NCBI GenBank assembly: GCA_036513515.1
Contig: DATBYW010000079.1
Span: 10,891-74,890, forward strand
Direction of reading: 5' to 3'
Source of the DNA: Nephthysia sp036513515
Lineage (GTDB): Bacteria > Chloroflexota > Dormibacteria > Dormibacterales > Dormibacteraceae
Length of the DNA: 64,000 bases
Positions 6,551 to 15,110 of this stretch are shown here, piece by piece (position 1 is the first letter of the stretch; each line of letters opens with the position of its first letter). The notes under the pieces are model-generated. The model searched no databases. It had not been told where the DNA came from and was given only the letters and a program-made list of their open reading frames with translations. The translations under genes and the position numbers were made by a program.

Positions 6551-8866
6551 ATGAGACGCGCCAGGGCCGCGCTGCTCACTTCACCCAGCCAGCTCCCGGG
6601 CGCGGCCCGGGCGCTGCGCCTGGGCTCCCGGGTGGGGGCCTGGAGGGCCACGGAGGTGGTGCTGGTGGTCGCCCTGGTGGCGGGCGCCTGCTTCCTGCGC
6701 CTCTGGCAGCTCGGCCACGTCGGCTTTCGCGGAGACGAGGCGGTTTACGGTGGCCAGGCCGCCCTGCTGGCCGGGGTCCATCCCATGGGCCGGCACTTCA
6801 TCCTGCTCTCCCGCGGGAACTCGAACTTCCTTCTCTACCAGCACCTCGTCGCCGCCGTGTACCAAGCGGTGGGCGTCAACGACCTGGCCGCGCGAGCGGT
6901 CGCCGCCACCTTCAGCGTGCTCACCGTGGTGGTCACGCTGCTCGTCGCGCGCACGCTCTACGATCGGCCCACCGCGTACCTCTCCGCCATCCTGATGGCG
7001 GCCAGCAGCTACGCGGTGTCCCTGGGCCGGCTGGCTTTCCTCGACTCCACGCTCACCTTCTTCTTCGCCCTCTCCATGCTCTGCCTGGTTCGCTGGCTGC
7101 GGACGGGCAGGGTCCTCTGGATGGCCGCCTTCGGGGCGGCGGCCTCCTTCGCGATCCAGGCCAAGCTCGTGGGCATCCTGGTCTTTCCGATCTGCGTCGC
7201 CTACGTGCTCCTGTCGAGGTCGCTGAAGAAGCTGGACTGGCCAAGGCTGGCCCTGGCCGCGGTGATCTTCCTGATCTGCATGCTTCCCGCCCTCCTCCAG
7301 CTTTCGCAGAGCCTGCAGCAGTTCCTCGACCTGCTGCCGCAGAGCAGCCGTCGGGTCAGCTACGTCCCCTGGTACTACTACGCGCGGCTGCTGGTTGGCT
7401 ACGAGGGGCCGGTGATGCCGGCCCTGTGGGCGGCCGGGATAGTGCTGGGCCTGGTCCGAAGGGCGAGGGAGGACCTGCTTCCGCTGCTCTGGATCATCGT
7501 CGTCCTGGGCTTCTTCCAGCTCTATCCCCTGAAGGCCTTCAACTACATGATGCCGCTGGTCCCGGCGGTCTCTTTGATGGCGGCGCGGGCCCTGGTCTGG
7601 CTCGCCCGGCGCCACGTCTGGAGGACGGCCGTGGCCGGCGCCGCGGTGGTCACCATGGCGGCTTTCGCCGCCCCCTCCCTGCAGGCCGTGCTGGCCAACG
7701 ACAGCTTCGGGGGACTGAAGGAGGCGGCTGAGTGGCTCGGCCAGAACAGCCCCGACCATGCCGGGGTGATGACCATGTCCGGCGGCTCGGCGCAGTACGT
7801 CTTCGCCTTCTACGCCAATCGCGACTCCTACCCGTACGGCAGGTTTCAGCTGGCCACCGTGCTGCCCGGGGGGGCCGTGGTGCCGCCGACTCCGACCCAG
7901 AACGCCACCCCGCGCGACTGGGTCACCTACTGGCCGCCGAAGCTGATCGAAAGCGGCACCGTCTCCTACCTCGTCTACTACACCAACGACCCCCGCGCAG
8001 GCGACGGCATAGACGAACCGTCCAGCGACGCGCCCATCGACATGACGGCCAGGCAGCGGATGTTCAAGCGGCTGATCGAGCGCTACGACGGCCAGCTGGT
8101 GCACACCGTCTACCGCGACCACGCGGCTCGGGTGTGGATCTACCGGGTGACCAAGCCGCTGCCCAGGCCGGAGGTCACCTACACGGTGACCGGCGGCGTG
8201 GTCACTCTGCAGGGCTGGGGGTTCTCGCCAAACTCCCAGGTCACCGTCACCTACGCGGGCAAGCCCGTCGCCCAGACCGCCTCCGACGCCCATAACGCGG
8301 CCACGGCCAGCTTCCCGCTGCCGCCCTGGACGCGCCCCAGCTATCGCGTGACGGTCTCCGACGCCGACGGCAGCTTCACCTCCTTCACAGGACTTCCGAG
8401 GCCCAAGGTCGACATGAAGGTGGAGCGCGGACTCGTGGTGGTGACGGGGAGCGGGATGCCGGCCAATACCCCGGTGACAGTGACCTATCACAAGAAACCG
8501 GTCGGGCACACGACGGTGGACTCCAACGGGTCGATGTCGGTCAGCTTCCCGCTGCCGCCCTGGTCGCGGCCCCGGTTCCACCTGGTGGTTGCCGGGCAGG
8601 GAGGCACCTATGCGTCCTTCAACGAGATTCCCAAACCCGAGGTGACGTACTCGCTGCGGGGCGGGATCATCACCGTGCACGGCTCCAACGTCGCTCCGGG
8701 AACGGTGCTCTCGATCAGCTACGGCGGTGTCGTGCTGGGAGGGGGCCAGGCCAATCCGGACGGGACGTTCACGGCCGCGGTCATTCCCCGGCAGGTAAGG
8801 CCGCGCCTCCGGCTGGTCGTAGCCGGCGATCAAGGTGTCTACGGCAATTTTTCCCACGTGCAGTGA
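6551..8866 (+). CDS. PMT/ArnT-type membrane glycosyltransferase with three C-terminal beta repeats
   Basis: About 771 residues. After one N-terminal helix, 'LGHVGFRGDEAVYGGQAALL' gives the lumenal acidic loop (D-E) of GT39/GT83 enzymes, which take sugars from polyprenyl phosphate. About 10-12 transmembrane segments follow to residue ~390, then a ~150-residue extracytoplasmic domain. The last ~235 residues are three tandem repeats of ~75 residues, each with 'P-x-V-(T/D)-(Y/M)', 'V-x-G-x-G' and '(L)PPW-(T/S)-RP' or an equivalent, like stacked Ig/TIG domains. The ATG at 6551 follows a GGGAAGGGAACG ribosome site; an in-frame TTG at 6494 overlaps the upstream stop. The likely role is to glycosylate a surface polymer or protein outside the membrane, the repeats perhaps holding the acceptor. 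Confidence 0.85.
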   Translation: MRRARAALLTSPSQLPGAARALRLGSRVGAWRATEVVLVVALVAGACFLRLWQLGHVGFRGDEAVYGGQAALLAGVHPMGRHFILLSRGNSNFLLYQHLVAAVYQAVGVNDLAARAVAATFSVLTVVVTLLVARTLYDRPTAYLSAILMAASSYAVSLGRLAFLDSTLTFFFALSMLCLVRWLRTGRVLWMAAFGAAASFAIQAKLVGILVFPICVAYVLLSRSLKKLDWPRLALAAVIFLICMLPALLQLSQSLQQFLDLLPQSSRRVSYVPWYYYARLLVGYEGPVMPALWAAGIVLGLVRRAREDLLPLLWIIVVLGFFQLYPLKAFNYMMPLVPAVSLMAARALVWLARRHVWRTAVAGAAVVTMAAFAAPSLQAVLANDSFGGLKEAAEWLGQNSPDHAGVMTMSGGSAQYVFAFYANRDSYPYGRFQLATVLPGGAVVPPTPTQNATPRDWVTYWPPKLIESGTVSYLVYYTNDPRAGDGIDEPSSDAPIDMTARQRMFKRLIERYDGQLVHTVYRDHAARVWIYRVTKPLPRPEVTYTVTGGVVTLQGWGFSPNSQVTVTYAGKPVAQTASDAHNAATASFPLPPWTRPSYRVTVSDADGSFTSFTGLPRPKVDMKVERGLVVVTGSGMPANTPVTVTYHKKPVGHTTVDSNGSMSVSFPLPPWSRPRFHLVVAGQGGTYASFNEIPKPEVTYSLRGGIITVHGSNVAPGTVLSISYGGVVLGGGQANPDGTFTAAVIPRQVRPRLRLVVAGDQGVYGNFSHVQ

Positions 8867-8882
8867 GGGGGTGGGGGACAGA

Positions 8883-9842
8883 GTGAGGAGCCTGGCTGAA
8901 CGGGCGTTCGTCAAGAAGGTGACCGGCCGGGTCGGACGGCCATTTCCGCCGCGCTCGCGGCCACTGGTGATCGTGGCGGGGGTAGCCATCGCGCTGGCGC
9001 TGGGGCTGGGAGTGATACTCACAGCCTTCGGCGCCGGCAGCGACCGGCAATCGGCGGCCAAGCTCTCCTCTCCGCCCTGGTATGGAGGCCCGGTCGGCTG
9101 CCGTGAGGATCCGATGGCGCACGTCCACGACGCCTCCAGGTTCATCGTCGTGGCCAAGTGCGCCACCGTGAGCGGCACCGTCAAGTCCGCCCACCTGGAC
9201 CCGGCAGACGGGACCTTCAAAATGCAGGTCAACGTCGATTCCGCCTACCAGCGGTTCCTTACCGCGCCCAACCGGGGAGTCCTCACGGCCGCAGTCATCC
9301 CGACCGATCAGCCCTCGGTCGTGGTGCCCAGCCCGGGCCAGCATCTCACCCTCTACGGCGCCTGGGTGGAGGAACGCGTCGTCAACGGGGTCGGCAGGGT
9401 CAGGCTCCATCCCACCTGGGGAGTCCAGGTCTCGGATCCCGGCCAGTCGGTGGCTCCCCTCACAGCCAGCCAGGGCCGCTTCCAGCAGCCCGCGGCTTCC
9501 CCGAGCAGCTCGCCGCACGTCGACCTCGCCCAGAGCCTCTCCGTCAAGGTCACGGCCCCGACCGCGGTCAAAGTCGGTGCCCCGATGGCGGTGTCGATCG
9601 CCGTCGAATCGCTCCTCGACGGGCAGCCCAAGCCGGCGCCCACGGCGGCGCTCTACTGCGAGGTGGTCGCCGACCAGGGCCGGCTGGTGCAGTGGAAGGC
9701 GGCCACGGCCAACGGCAACGGGATGGCCAGGATCGACATGGTGACCACCGCTCCGCCCGGTGACTACACGCTCTGGGTCTACGCGCACAAGGGGATCCAG
9801 GGCGGCATAGGCAGGGTCAGATTCTCGGTCAGCAAGGGCTGA
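8883..9842 (+). CDS. Membrane-anchored extracellular protein with OB-like and Ig-like regions
   Basis: About 319 residues. A basic N-terminus is followed by one strong hydrophobic helix (LVIVAGVAIALALGLGVILTAF, given here for its position near residues 30-50), so the rest should be outside. Residues ~75-185 hold a segment ending in a pattern like an OB-fold strand (LYGAWVEER, then a His-Pro turn). Residues ~215-319 look like an Ig-type beta sandwich (VKVTAPTAVKVGAPM at its start). No catalytic motif is visible and I do not recognise the family. GTG at 8883 is preceded by GGGGGA at good spacing. It lies between a PMT glycosyltransferase and a secreted phosphoesterase, so a cell-surface role is likely. 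Confidence 0.7.
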   Translation: MRSLAERAFVKKVTGRVGRPFPPRSRPLVIVAGVAIALALGLGVILTAFGAGSDRQSAAKLSSPPWYGGPVGCREDPMAHVHDASRFIVVAKCATVSGTVKSAHLDPADGTFKMQVNVDSAYQRFLTAPNRGVLTAAVIPTDQPSVVVPSPGQHLTLYGAWVEERVVNGVGRVRLHPTWGVQVSDPGQSVAPLTASQGRFQQPAASPSSSPHVDLAQSLSVKVTAPTAVKVGAPMAVSIAVESLLDGQPKPAPTAALYCEVVADQGRLVQWKAATANGNGMARIDMVTTAPPGDYTLWVYAHKGIQGGIGRVRFSVSKG

Positions 9843-9861
9843 TCCGGAGGCTCTGGCGACC

Positions 9862-12270
9862 TTGAGACCAGGCGTGTCCAGGTTCATCGGAAGGCGCGGC
9901 CTCGTCCTCCTGGCTGGAGCGGCGACCCTCGTCCTGGCGGCATCGGCGGTGCTCTTCTTCCTCGCCCAGCGCTCGACGTCCCCCTACACGGTCACCTTGA
10001 AGCCGGTCGCCGACGCCTACGTCAGCAAAGCGCAGCCGCAGTCCAACTACGGCTCACAGAAAGACCTTCGCGCGAGCGCCATCCCCGCCGTGCACGCCTA
10101 CCTCCGGTTCTCGATCAAGAGCGGTACGGTCCCTGTCGCCAAGGCGACTCTCAGGCTCTGGAGCGAGGGCTCGAGCCCGATCGGCTACCTGGTGCGACCG
10201 GTCGACGGCAGCGGCTGGGACGAGCACACGATCACAGCCGTTACGGCTCCTCCCTACGGAGAGGTGGTGGCGGCCTCAGGCCCCGTCACCGAGAACAGCT
10301 GGACCAGCGTCGATCTGACGAATTTCATATCCCGGCCCGGGGAGGTCACCTTCGCGATCACCTCCAACAGCCGCCAGACCGTCAGGCTGGAGAGCCGGAA
10401 GAACGCGCATCCGCCCGAACTGGTCATCCTGACCCGCGGCTCGGCGAGCGGCCAGAGCCGGCCCGCCGCCTCTCCCAGCCTGCCGCCGGTGCAGGCGCTG
10501 CGCGGGATCATCGAAGACGTCACCTCGGCGACCGGTTACCGCTACGGCACGCGTGACGACGCCGACCACTCGATGGACTCCCTGAAGGTCATCCAGAGCC
10601 CCACTGGAGGCTACCTCGGCGTCTATCACAGCGCGGACGCCGGGGGCGTCTTCCACGCGGAGCTGGCGACCTCCACCGACGTGCTCCAGTGGGCCTATAA
10701 AACTGACCTCGACACCCACGCCTCGCAGCCCACCATCAAGGCGCTGCCGGACGGGGGGTTCCTCGTCGTCGAGGAGTCGGACAACAAAGGCCTGGTGCAG
10801 CTGCCCGTGGCCTGGCTGCGCTTCCTGCACTACCCGAACCTGGAAGCGCTGCTGGCGGCTCGGCCTGACCGGAAGTTCGACGCTCCGCACACGCTGGTTG
10901 GATCGAGCACCGGGGCCGAAGGCACTCCGGACGTCTACTCGGTGACGCTGTCGCCGAACATCGACAGGTCGACGATCGAGGTTGACTTCCACTACTTCAA
11001 GGACGGCATCGTCGATCAGCCTGCCCGGGGGACCCTGAAGAACTTCGCCTCCTGGTCCACCAGGCGCGACGAAAAGCTCGCCGCCACCTTCATAGGGGTG
11101 GGCGGCGCCGGGGGCACCGGGGATCGGGACGAGGTCGTCTACCAGGGTCTGCCGTTCACGCTCGCCGAAGTGGCCGCCAGCAGTGGCGCGCCCTGGGAGC
11201 CGTACCTCTACGACTACACACTTGGCAGCGCGATCGCGCTCAAGGTGAGGACGCATGGCGGGAGCACCGCCTTCGGCAATCCCACGGCAAGCACGGTCAA
11301 GGCGCCCTCGGGCGCACCTGCCGTGGTCATCACGATGTTCATCCCCCGGACCGGCGCGGCGCCAGGGGAGCCGGGGGAGCTCGTCTACTTCCGGGAGTAC
11401 GGAGGCCGCCCCGCCCCGCTGCCGACATCGGGCGGCGGTCCCCGGAGCAACGATGACCCCGTGATCGCCACCGCCGGCGACATCGCCTGCCTCCGGAGCA
11501 CGGCCTCGCCAACGACCTGTCACCAGGAGACGACGGCGGGACTGGTCCGGCAGCTGGCGCCCACCGCGGTCCTGCCGCTCGGTGACGAGCAGTACGAGAC
11601 GGGAACGCTGGACGGTTTCAGCGGGTCGTACGACCCGACCTGGGGCCAATTCAAAGCGATAACCAAGCCGGTGCCCGGAAACCACGAGTACCAGACGCCG
11701 GGCGCCACCGGTTACTACTCTTACTACGGAGCGGCCGCGGGGGATCCCACCAAGGGCTACTACAGCTACGACCTCGGCTCCTGGCACATGATCGCTCTCA
11801 ACGGCAACTGCGGCGCCATCGGCGGCTGCGGCCCCGGCTCGCCTCAGGACCAGTGGTTGCAGGCCGACCTGGCCTCCAAGCACAACGTCTGCACGCTGGC
11901 TTACTGGCACCAGCCTCGTTTCAGCTCCGGTGAGCACGGCAACGAACCCGTCTACGACAGCCTCTGGCAGGACCTCTACAAGGCAGGGGCGGACGTCGTG
12001 CTGAACGGCCACGACCACGACTACGAGCGGTTCGCGCCCCAGGACCCGGCGGCTCACGTGGACGCCTCGCGCGGCATCCGCGAGTTCGTGGTCGGCACCG
12101 GCGGCAAGAGCCACTACAACTTCCCCAAGGTCGCCCCCAACAGCGAGGCGCGCAACGCCGACACCTTCGGCATCATGCGCATGACGCTGCACGCCAGGTC
12201 CTACGACTGGCAGTTCCTGCCCGAGCCCGGCGGCACCTTCACCGATTCTGGCACGGGGGCCTGCCACTAA
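9862..12270 (+). CDS. Secreted CBM96-type domain plus metallophosphoesterase
   Basis: About 802 residues. The N-terminus has a signal/anchor helix (~residues 12-32). Residues ~38-190 are a DNRLRE/CBM96-like beta domain ('VADAYVSKAQPQSNYGS' opening, 'ATLRLWSEG'), related to the one at 2-622. Residues ~210-520 form a beta-rich region resembling a propeller or glycosidase-like fold (unassigned). The final ~270 residues are a calcineurin-like phosphoesterase with all five metal-site blocks: GDIAC, GDEQYETG, GNHEY, a 'YWHQPRFSS' His block and NGHDHDYERF. This resembles purple-acid-phosphatase-like secreted enzymes. TTG start with GGAGG 11 nt upstream. It is the last gene of the surface glycan block; the substrate is unknown. 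Confidence 0.82.
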   Translation: MRPGVSRFIGRRGLVLLAGAATLVLAASAVLFFLAQRSTSPYTVTLKPVADAYVSKAQPQSNYGSQKDLRASAIPAVHAYLRFSIKSGTVPVAKATLRLWSEGSSPIGYLVRPVDGSGWDEHTITAVTAPPYGEVVAASGPVTENSWTSVDLTNFISRPGEVTFAITSNSRQTVRLESRKNAHPPELVILTRGSASGQSRPAASPSLPPVQALRGIIEDVTSATGYRYGTRDDADHSMDSLKVIQSPTGGYLGVYHSADAGGVFHAELATSTDVLQWAYKTDLDTHASQPTIKALPDGGFLVVEESDNKGLVQLPVAWLRFLHYPNLEALLAARPDRKFDAPHTLVGSSTGAEGTPDVYSVTLSPNIDRSTIEVDFHYFKDGIVDQPARGTLKNFASWSTRRDEKLAATFIGVGGAGGTGDRDEVVYQGLPFTLAEVAASSGAPWEPYLYDYTLGSAIALKVRTHGGSTAFGNPTASTVKAPSGAPAVVITMFIPRTGAAPGEPGELVYFREYGGRPAPLPTSGGGPRSNDDPVIATAGDIACLRSTASPTTCHQETTAGLVRQLAPTAVLPLGDEQYETGTLDGFSGSYDPTWGQFKAITKPVPGNHEYQTPGATGYYSYYGAAAGDPTKGYYSYDLGSWHMIALNGNCGAIGGCGPGSPQDQWLQADLASKHNVCTLAYWHQPRFSSGEHGNEPVYDSLWQDLYKAGADVVLNGHDHDYERFAPQDPAAHVDASRGIREFVVGTGGKSHYNFPKVAPNSEARNADTFGIMRMTLHARSYDWQFLPEPGGTFTDSGTGACH

Positions 12271-12645
12271 GAGCAGGCAGAGCGCACCCCCCGGCACCCG
12301 GCAGCCTCCAGGGATAAATGGGTACCCCGATGCGCCGGGGCGTTCCTGATTACGTAAGTCTTAAGGGCTCGTAATGGCTCGTTAATCAGACCTCCGGCCG
12401 AATACCGGGTGTCGGCGAGCGAGAGCCTCGATTGTGCGGGGAAGAAAGTGGCCGGCCGGCATGCCGGCTCAGACGTTCCCGCCGATCGAGCGAGGCGATG
12501 AGCGGGGCGAGCTTTGAAAGGCGTGCGGGGAAGCCTGAACGGGAGAAAGGGAGAAGGTCGTGCGCAGTCTGACGCTGCACGCTCCGCCGCGCCGGCGGTG
12601 CCTGGCACCAAGACTGCTCCAAAGGGAGAAGAAGAGCAGAAGAAG
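12271..12645 (+). other. 375-bp leader region before the LuxR regulator
   Basis: It contains a CCCCG/CGGGG hairpin (12325-12340) that may end the preceding operon, and a larger imperfect inverted repeat (12346-12354 with 12380-12389). A small open frame at 12318-12374 (18 codons, ATG after AGGGATAA) lies across these. The regulator frame is open upstream to 12514 but lacks a good start there. No known riboswitch was recognised. Confidence 0.4.
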
Positions 12646-13314
12646 ATGGAGGCGCCGATCCACGTCCTCATCCTGGAAAGGCAGCGCCTGGTCGCAGAAT
12701 CTCTCTGGCAGGCGCTGGAATCGCTGGACCCGACGGTGAAGATCGTCGGCGTGGCGGCCACTCGCGAAGAGGCCTCCACCCTCGCCGAGCGTCACCGCCC
12801 CCAGGTCGTCCTGGTCGATTCGCAGCTGGCCCAGGACACCCCGGACTTTCCGCTTCGGACGGACGGCGGCGCCGCCATCGTGATGCTCGGAAACGACGAC
12901 GCGGAAGAGGAGCTGCTGAACGCGGTCGAGGCCGAGTGGCGAGGCTACGTGAACAAGAAGCTGCCGCTGATGGCGCTTCTGGCCGTGATAAGGCGAACGG
13001 CGGCGGGTGAGGTCGTGATGCCGGCCGACCTTCTCTACCGGGCGATCCAGCGCCAGTCGCTCAAGAAGCGCAACGGCCACAGCGACGAGGTCAACCAGCT
13101 CACCTCTCGCGAACGAGAGGTTCTCGAGCTGATCGGCTGCGGCATGGACAACAAGAGCATCGCGGCCACGCTCGGCATACGGCTCACCACCACGCGAAGC
13201 CACGTGCAGCGCGTCCTCGAGAAGCTCGGCGTGCACTCGAAGCTGCAGGCCATGCGCTACGCCAACGGCAAGGCCCGCGACCGCGCCCGCCGGCAGCCCT
13301 CGCTCAAGAACTGA
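12646..13314 (+). CDS. LuxR/NarL-type DNA-binding regulator with a degenerate receiver
   Basis: About 222 residues. Residues 1-125 align with a response-regulator receiver (VLILERQRLVAESL opening, VVLVDSQL with the phospho-Asp position, GYVNKK with the conserved Lys), but the paired acidic residues that normally bind magnesium near the start (D-D/E-D) are replaced by Glu-Arg. Residues ~150-210 are a LuxR helix-turn-helix (LTSREREVLELIGCGMDNKSIA, then TTTRSHVQRVLEKLGVHSKLQA). It should bind DNA as a dimer. The ATG at 12646 is preferred because it begins the receiver fold and follows an AG-rich stretch. It could work with the histidine kinase at 15315, two genes away, but normal phosphorylation is doubtful. 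Confidence 0.85.
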   Translation: MEAPIHVLILERQRLVAESLWQALESLDPTVKIVGVAATREEASTLAERHRPQVVLVDSQLAQDTPDFPLRTDGGAAIVMLGNDDAEEELLNAVEAEWRGYVNKKLPLMALLAVIRRTAAGEVVMPADLLYRAIQRQSLKKRNGHSDEVNQLTSREREVLELIGCGMDNKSIAATLGIRLTTTRSHVQRVLEKLGVHSKLQAMRYANGKARDRARRQPSLKN

Positions 13315-13390
13315 GGCCCCTCACTTCTCCGGCTCGCATCTATGTGCTGCCCTTCCGCGACCCGGAAAATCCAGGTGGAGCTGACGGCGC

Positions 13391-14647
13391 CTATGGCGTA
13401 GAGGTCCGGCCGGCGGGAGGGTCGGCGGCTGGCGGTGGACGGAGCAGGGCCGGCGCCGCGGTCGATGCACGCCGCCGGCTGAGCAGGAAAAAGGCGTACG
13501 CCGTGGCCACGGCCATGAGCCCGGCCCCGAAGACGGTGAAGGATCCGCGCGGGCCCAGCGCGGCCGTCAGCAGCCCTCCCGCCCCGAGGCCGAGGGCCTT
13601 CGCGGCCTGAGTGAGCGTGAAGCGAGCGGACATTATCGTCCCCCGGTTCAAAGTGCTTCCGGCATCCATCAGCGCGCTCATGTTGGTCACCGCATAGACG
13701 GCGTTGCCGACGCCGCTGACGGCCACGGCGAGGGTGGCCGGCCAGAGGTTGGGGCTCAGGCCGACGCCCGCGACGCCCGCCGCAAAGACCCATAAGGCAG
13801 CGGCCAGTGCCGGTAGCCGGATCTGCGTGGTGATGCGACCGGCTACCAGGCTGCCCAGCACAGCGCCCGCTATCAGGCAGAGCTCGAGCAGCGTGTAGGC
13901 GCTCGGACCGCTGTTCGAGAGCTGATAGGCGGCCGGCAGGAGTGCGGTGTTCAGCATGCCGATGACGAAAACGGTGGCCGCCGCGACCAGCAGGAGGGGA
14001 GCCACCCCGGGCACGGCCCAGGCGCGGCGCACGCCTCCCCGCAGCCTGGTGGCCGTCACTCCCCCACCCAGCGAGCCCAGCGAGGCCACGATCCCAGCCG
14101 AGGCGGCGAAGGTGAGGGCATCCGCGACATAGATGAGGCGGGGATCGCCGAGGCGGGCCAGCGCCAGGCCGGCCACCGCGAACCCTGTCGCCTGCCCCAA
14201 CGTCGTGGCGGTGAGGAGGAGGGCGTTGGCGGCGCCCACCTCGCCACGGCCGACCAGATGGGGTACTGCAGCCTGCCGCGAAGGCAGGACCAGCGCCTCG
14301 ACGGCTCCCAGCAGGAAGAGCGCGGGGTAGAGCAGGAAGACGGAGAGCCCCACCAGGAGGGGCAGGCTCAGCACCAGGAGGAAGCGGACGATCTCCAGCC
14401 GGACGATCAGCCGGCGGCGATCCAGCCGATCGGTGCTGGCGCCGAGCAAGGCTCCGACGGACAAAGCGGCCAGCATCTGGGTGCCGAAGGCGAAGGCCAC
14501 TGCGAGCGGAGTGCGGGTCGCCTGGTAGAGCAGGACCAGGGACACGGTCAAAGTGAGCGGATCACCAGTCGAGGAGATCAGCACCGCCGCTGTGAGCCTG
14601 CCCACCCGGTTGTTGTGACGAATCAGCCCGTAGGGCCCTAGAGACAA
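13391..14647 (-). CDS. MFS exporter (drug/peptide efflux type)
   Basis: About 418 residues with roughly 12 hydrophobic segments, of the MFS_3/enterobactin-exporter-like efflux type. The loop between helices 2 and 3 has 'GALLGASTDRLDRRRLIV', a form of the MFS motif A (G-x3-D-R-x-x-R-R). The TTG at 14647 is chosen because GGAGGTGG lies just upstream at ideal spacing; the frame remains open to 14779 but without such a site. It is divergent from the heptapeptide minigenes that begin at 14930, with 282 nt between them. Exporters of this kind move antibiotics, siderophores or peptides outward, so it is a candidate exporter for a product of those minigenes; this link is inferred only from adjacency. 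Confidence 0.85.
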   Translation of the reverse strand: MSLGPYGLIRHNNRVGRLTAAVLISSTGDPLTLTVSLVLLYQATRTPLAVAFAFGTQMLAALSVGALLGASTDRLDRRRLIVRLEIVRFLLVLSLPLLVGLSVFLLYPALFLLGAVEALVLPSRQAAVPHLVGRGEVGAANALLLTATTLGQATGFAVAGLALARLGDPRLIYVADALTFAASAGIVASLGSLGGGVTATRLRGGVRRAWAVPGVAPLLLVAAATVFVIGMLNTALLPAAYQLSNSGPSAYTLLELCLIAGAVLGSLVAGRITTQIRLPALAAALWVFAAGVAGVGLSPNLWPATLAVAVSGVGNAVYAVTNMSALMDAGSTLNRGTIMSARFTLTQAAKALGLGAGGLLTAALGPRGSFTVFGAGLMAVATAYAFFLLSRRRASTAAPALLRPPPAADPPAGRTSTP

Positions 14648-14929
14648 AGCATCCCCACCTCCCAAGCCAAGCCAGCATACCTGAGCCCGCGCCCTGAGGC
14701 CTACAGAGAGTGCCGCCGCCGCAGATGCGTGTGGCATGGGCTGATTGTTAGGTCTCTGAAAGAGTGGAATACTGGACACAGTCTGTAGGGGACGTCTGGG
14801 GTAGCCCTTGGGGAACCAACGCTGCGGACGAGGCCATATTTCTTGGTGGTGGGCGGCTGCACATGGGGCGGGGGGACTGGCCCACTTTTAGTTGCTCCGG
14901 CGTGCCTCGACAACCAATGAGGAGGAGTC

Positions 14930-14953
14930 ATGTACGACGGCTGGTTCGATTGA
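14930..14953 (+). CDS. Heptapeptide minigene 1 (MYDGWFD)
   Basis: ATG at 14930, TGA at 14951-14953. AGGAGG at 14920-14925 lies 4 nt before the ATG. An in-frame TGA four codons upstream (14918) rules out a longer protein, so the product can only be seven residues. Differs from the other two copies at positions 2 and 3 (Tyr-Asp instead of Asn-Arg). Confidence 0.65.
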   Translation: MYDGWFD

Positions 14954-15032
14954 ACTCCACGACATGCGATCAGACAGACGATTACAGCGACGTATGCGAC
15001 GAGATGGCCAATCACTCACAAGGGAGGAAGAG

Positions 15033-15056
15033 ATGAATCGCGGTTGGTTCGACTGA
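15033..15056 (+). CDS. Heptapeptide minigene 2 (MNRGWFD)
   Basis: ATG at 15033 follows GGGAGG at 15022-15027 with 5 nt spacing; TGA at 15054-15056. The frame is open upstream to an ATG at 14994, which would give 20 residues, but only the 15033 start has a ribosome site in register. Confidence 0.65.
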   Translation: MNRGWFD

Positions 15057-15110
15057 TCAAAAGGGCGGACGGCGCCGGTGCAGGCAATTACTCAGCAAAA
15101 GGGGAAGGTC

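Noticed and set aside
6581..9232. A leftward open frame of 883 codons opposite the PMT gene
   Set aside because: It is antisense to a clear membrane enzyme, has His/Gly/Arg-rich low-complexity composition and no domain. High GC keeps antisense frames open.
10276..12297. A leftward frame of 673 codons opposite the phosphoesterase gene
   Set aside because: Shadow of the real gene in a high-GC genome; no motif, no ribosome site.
14764..15036. A 90-codon frame crossing the first two minigenes
   Set aside because: It is in another frame, has no domain, and does not explain the repeated GWFD pattern with silent differences.
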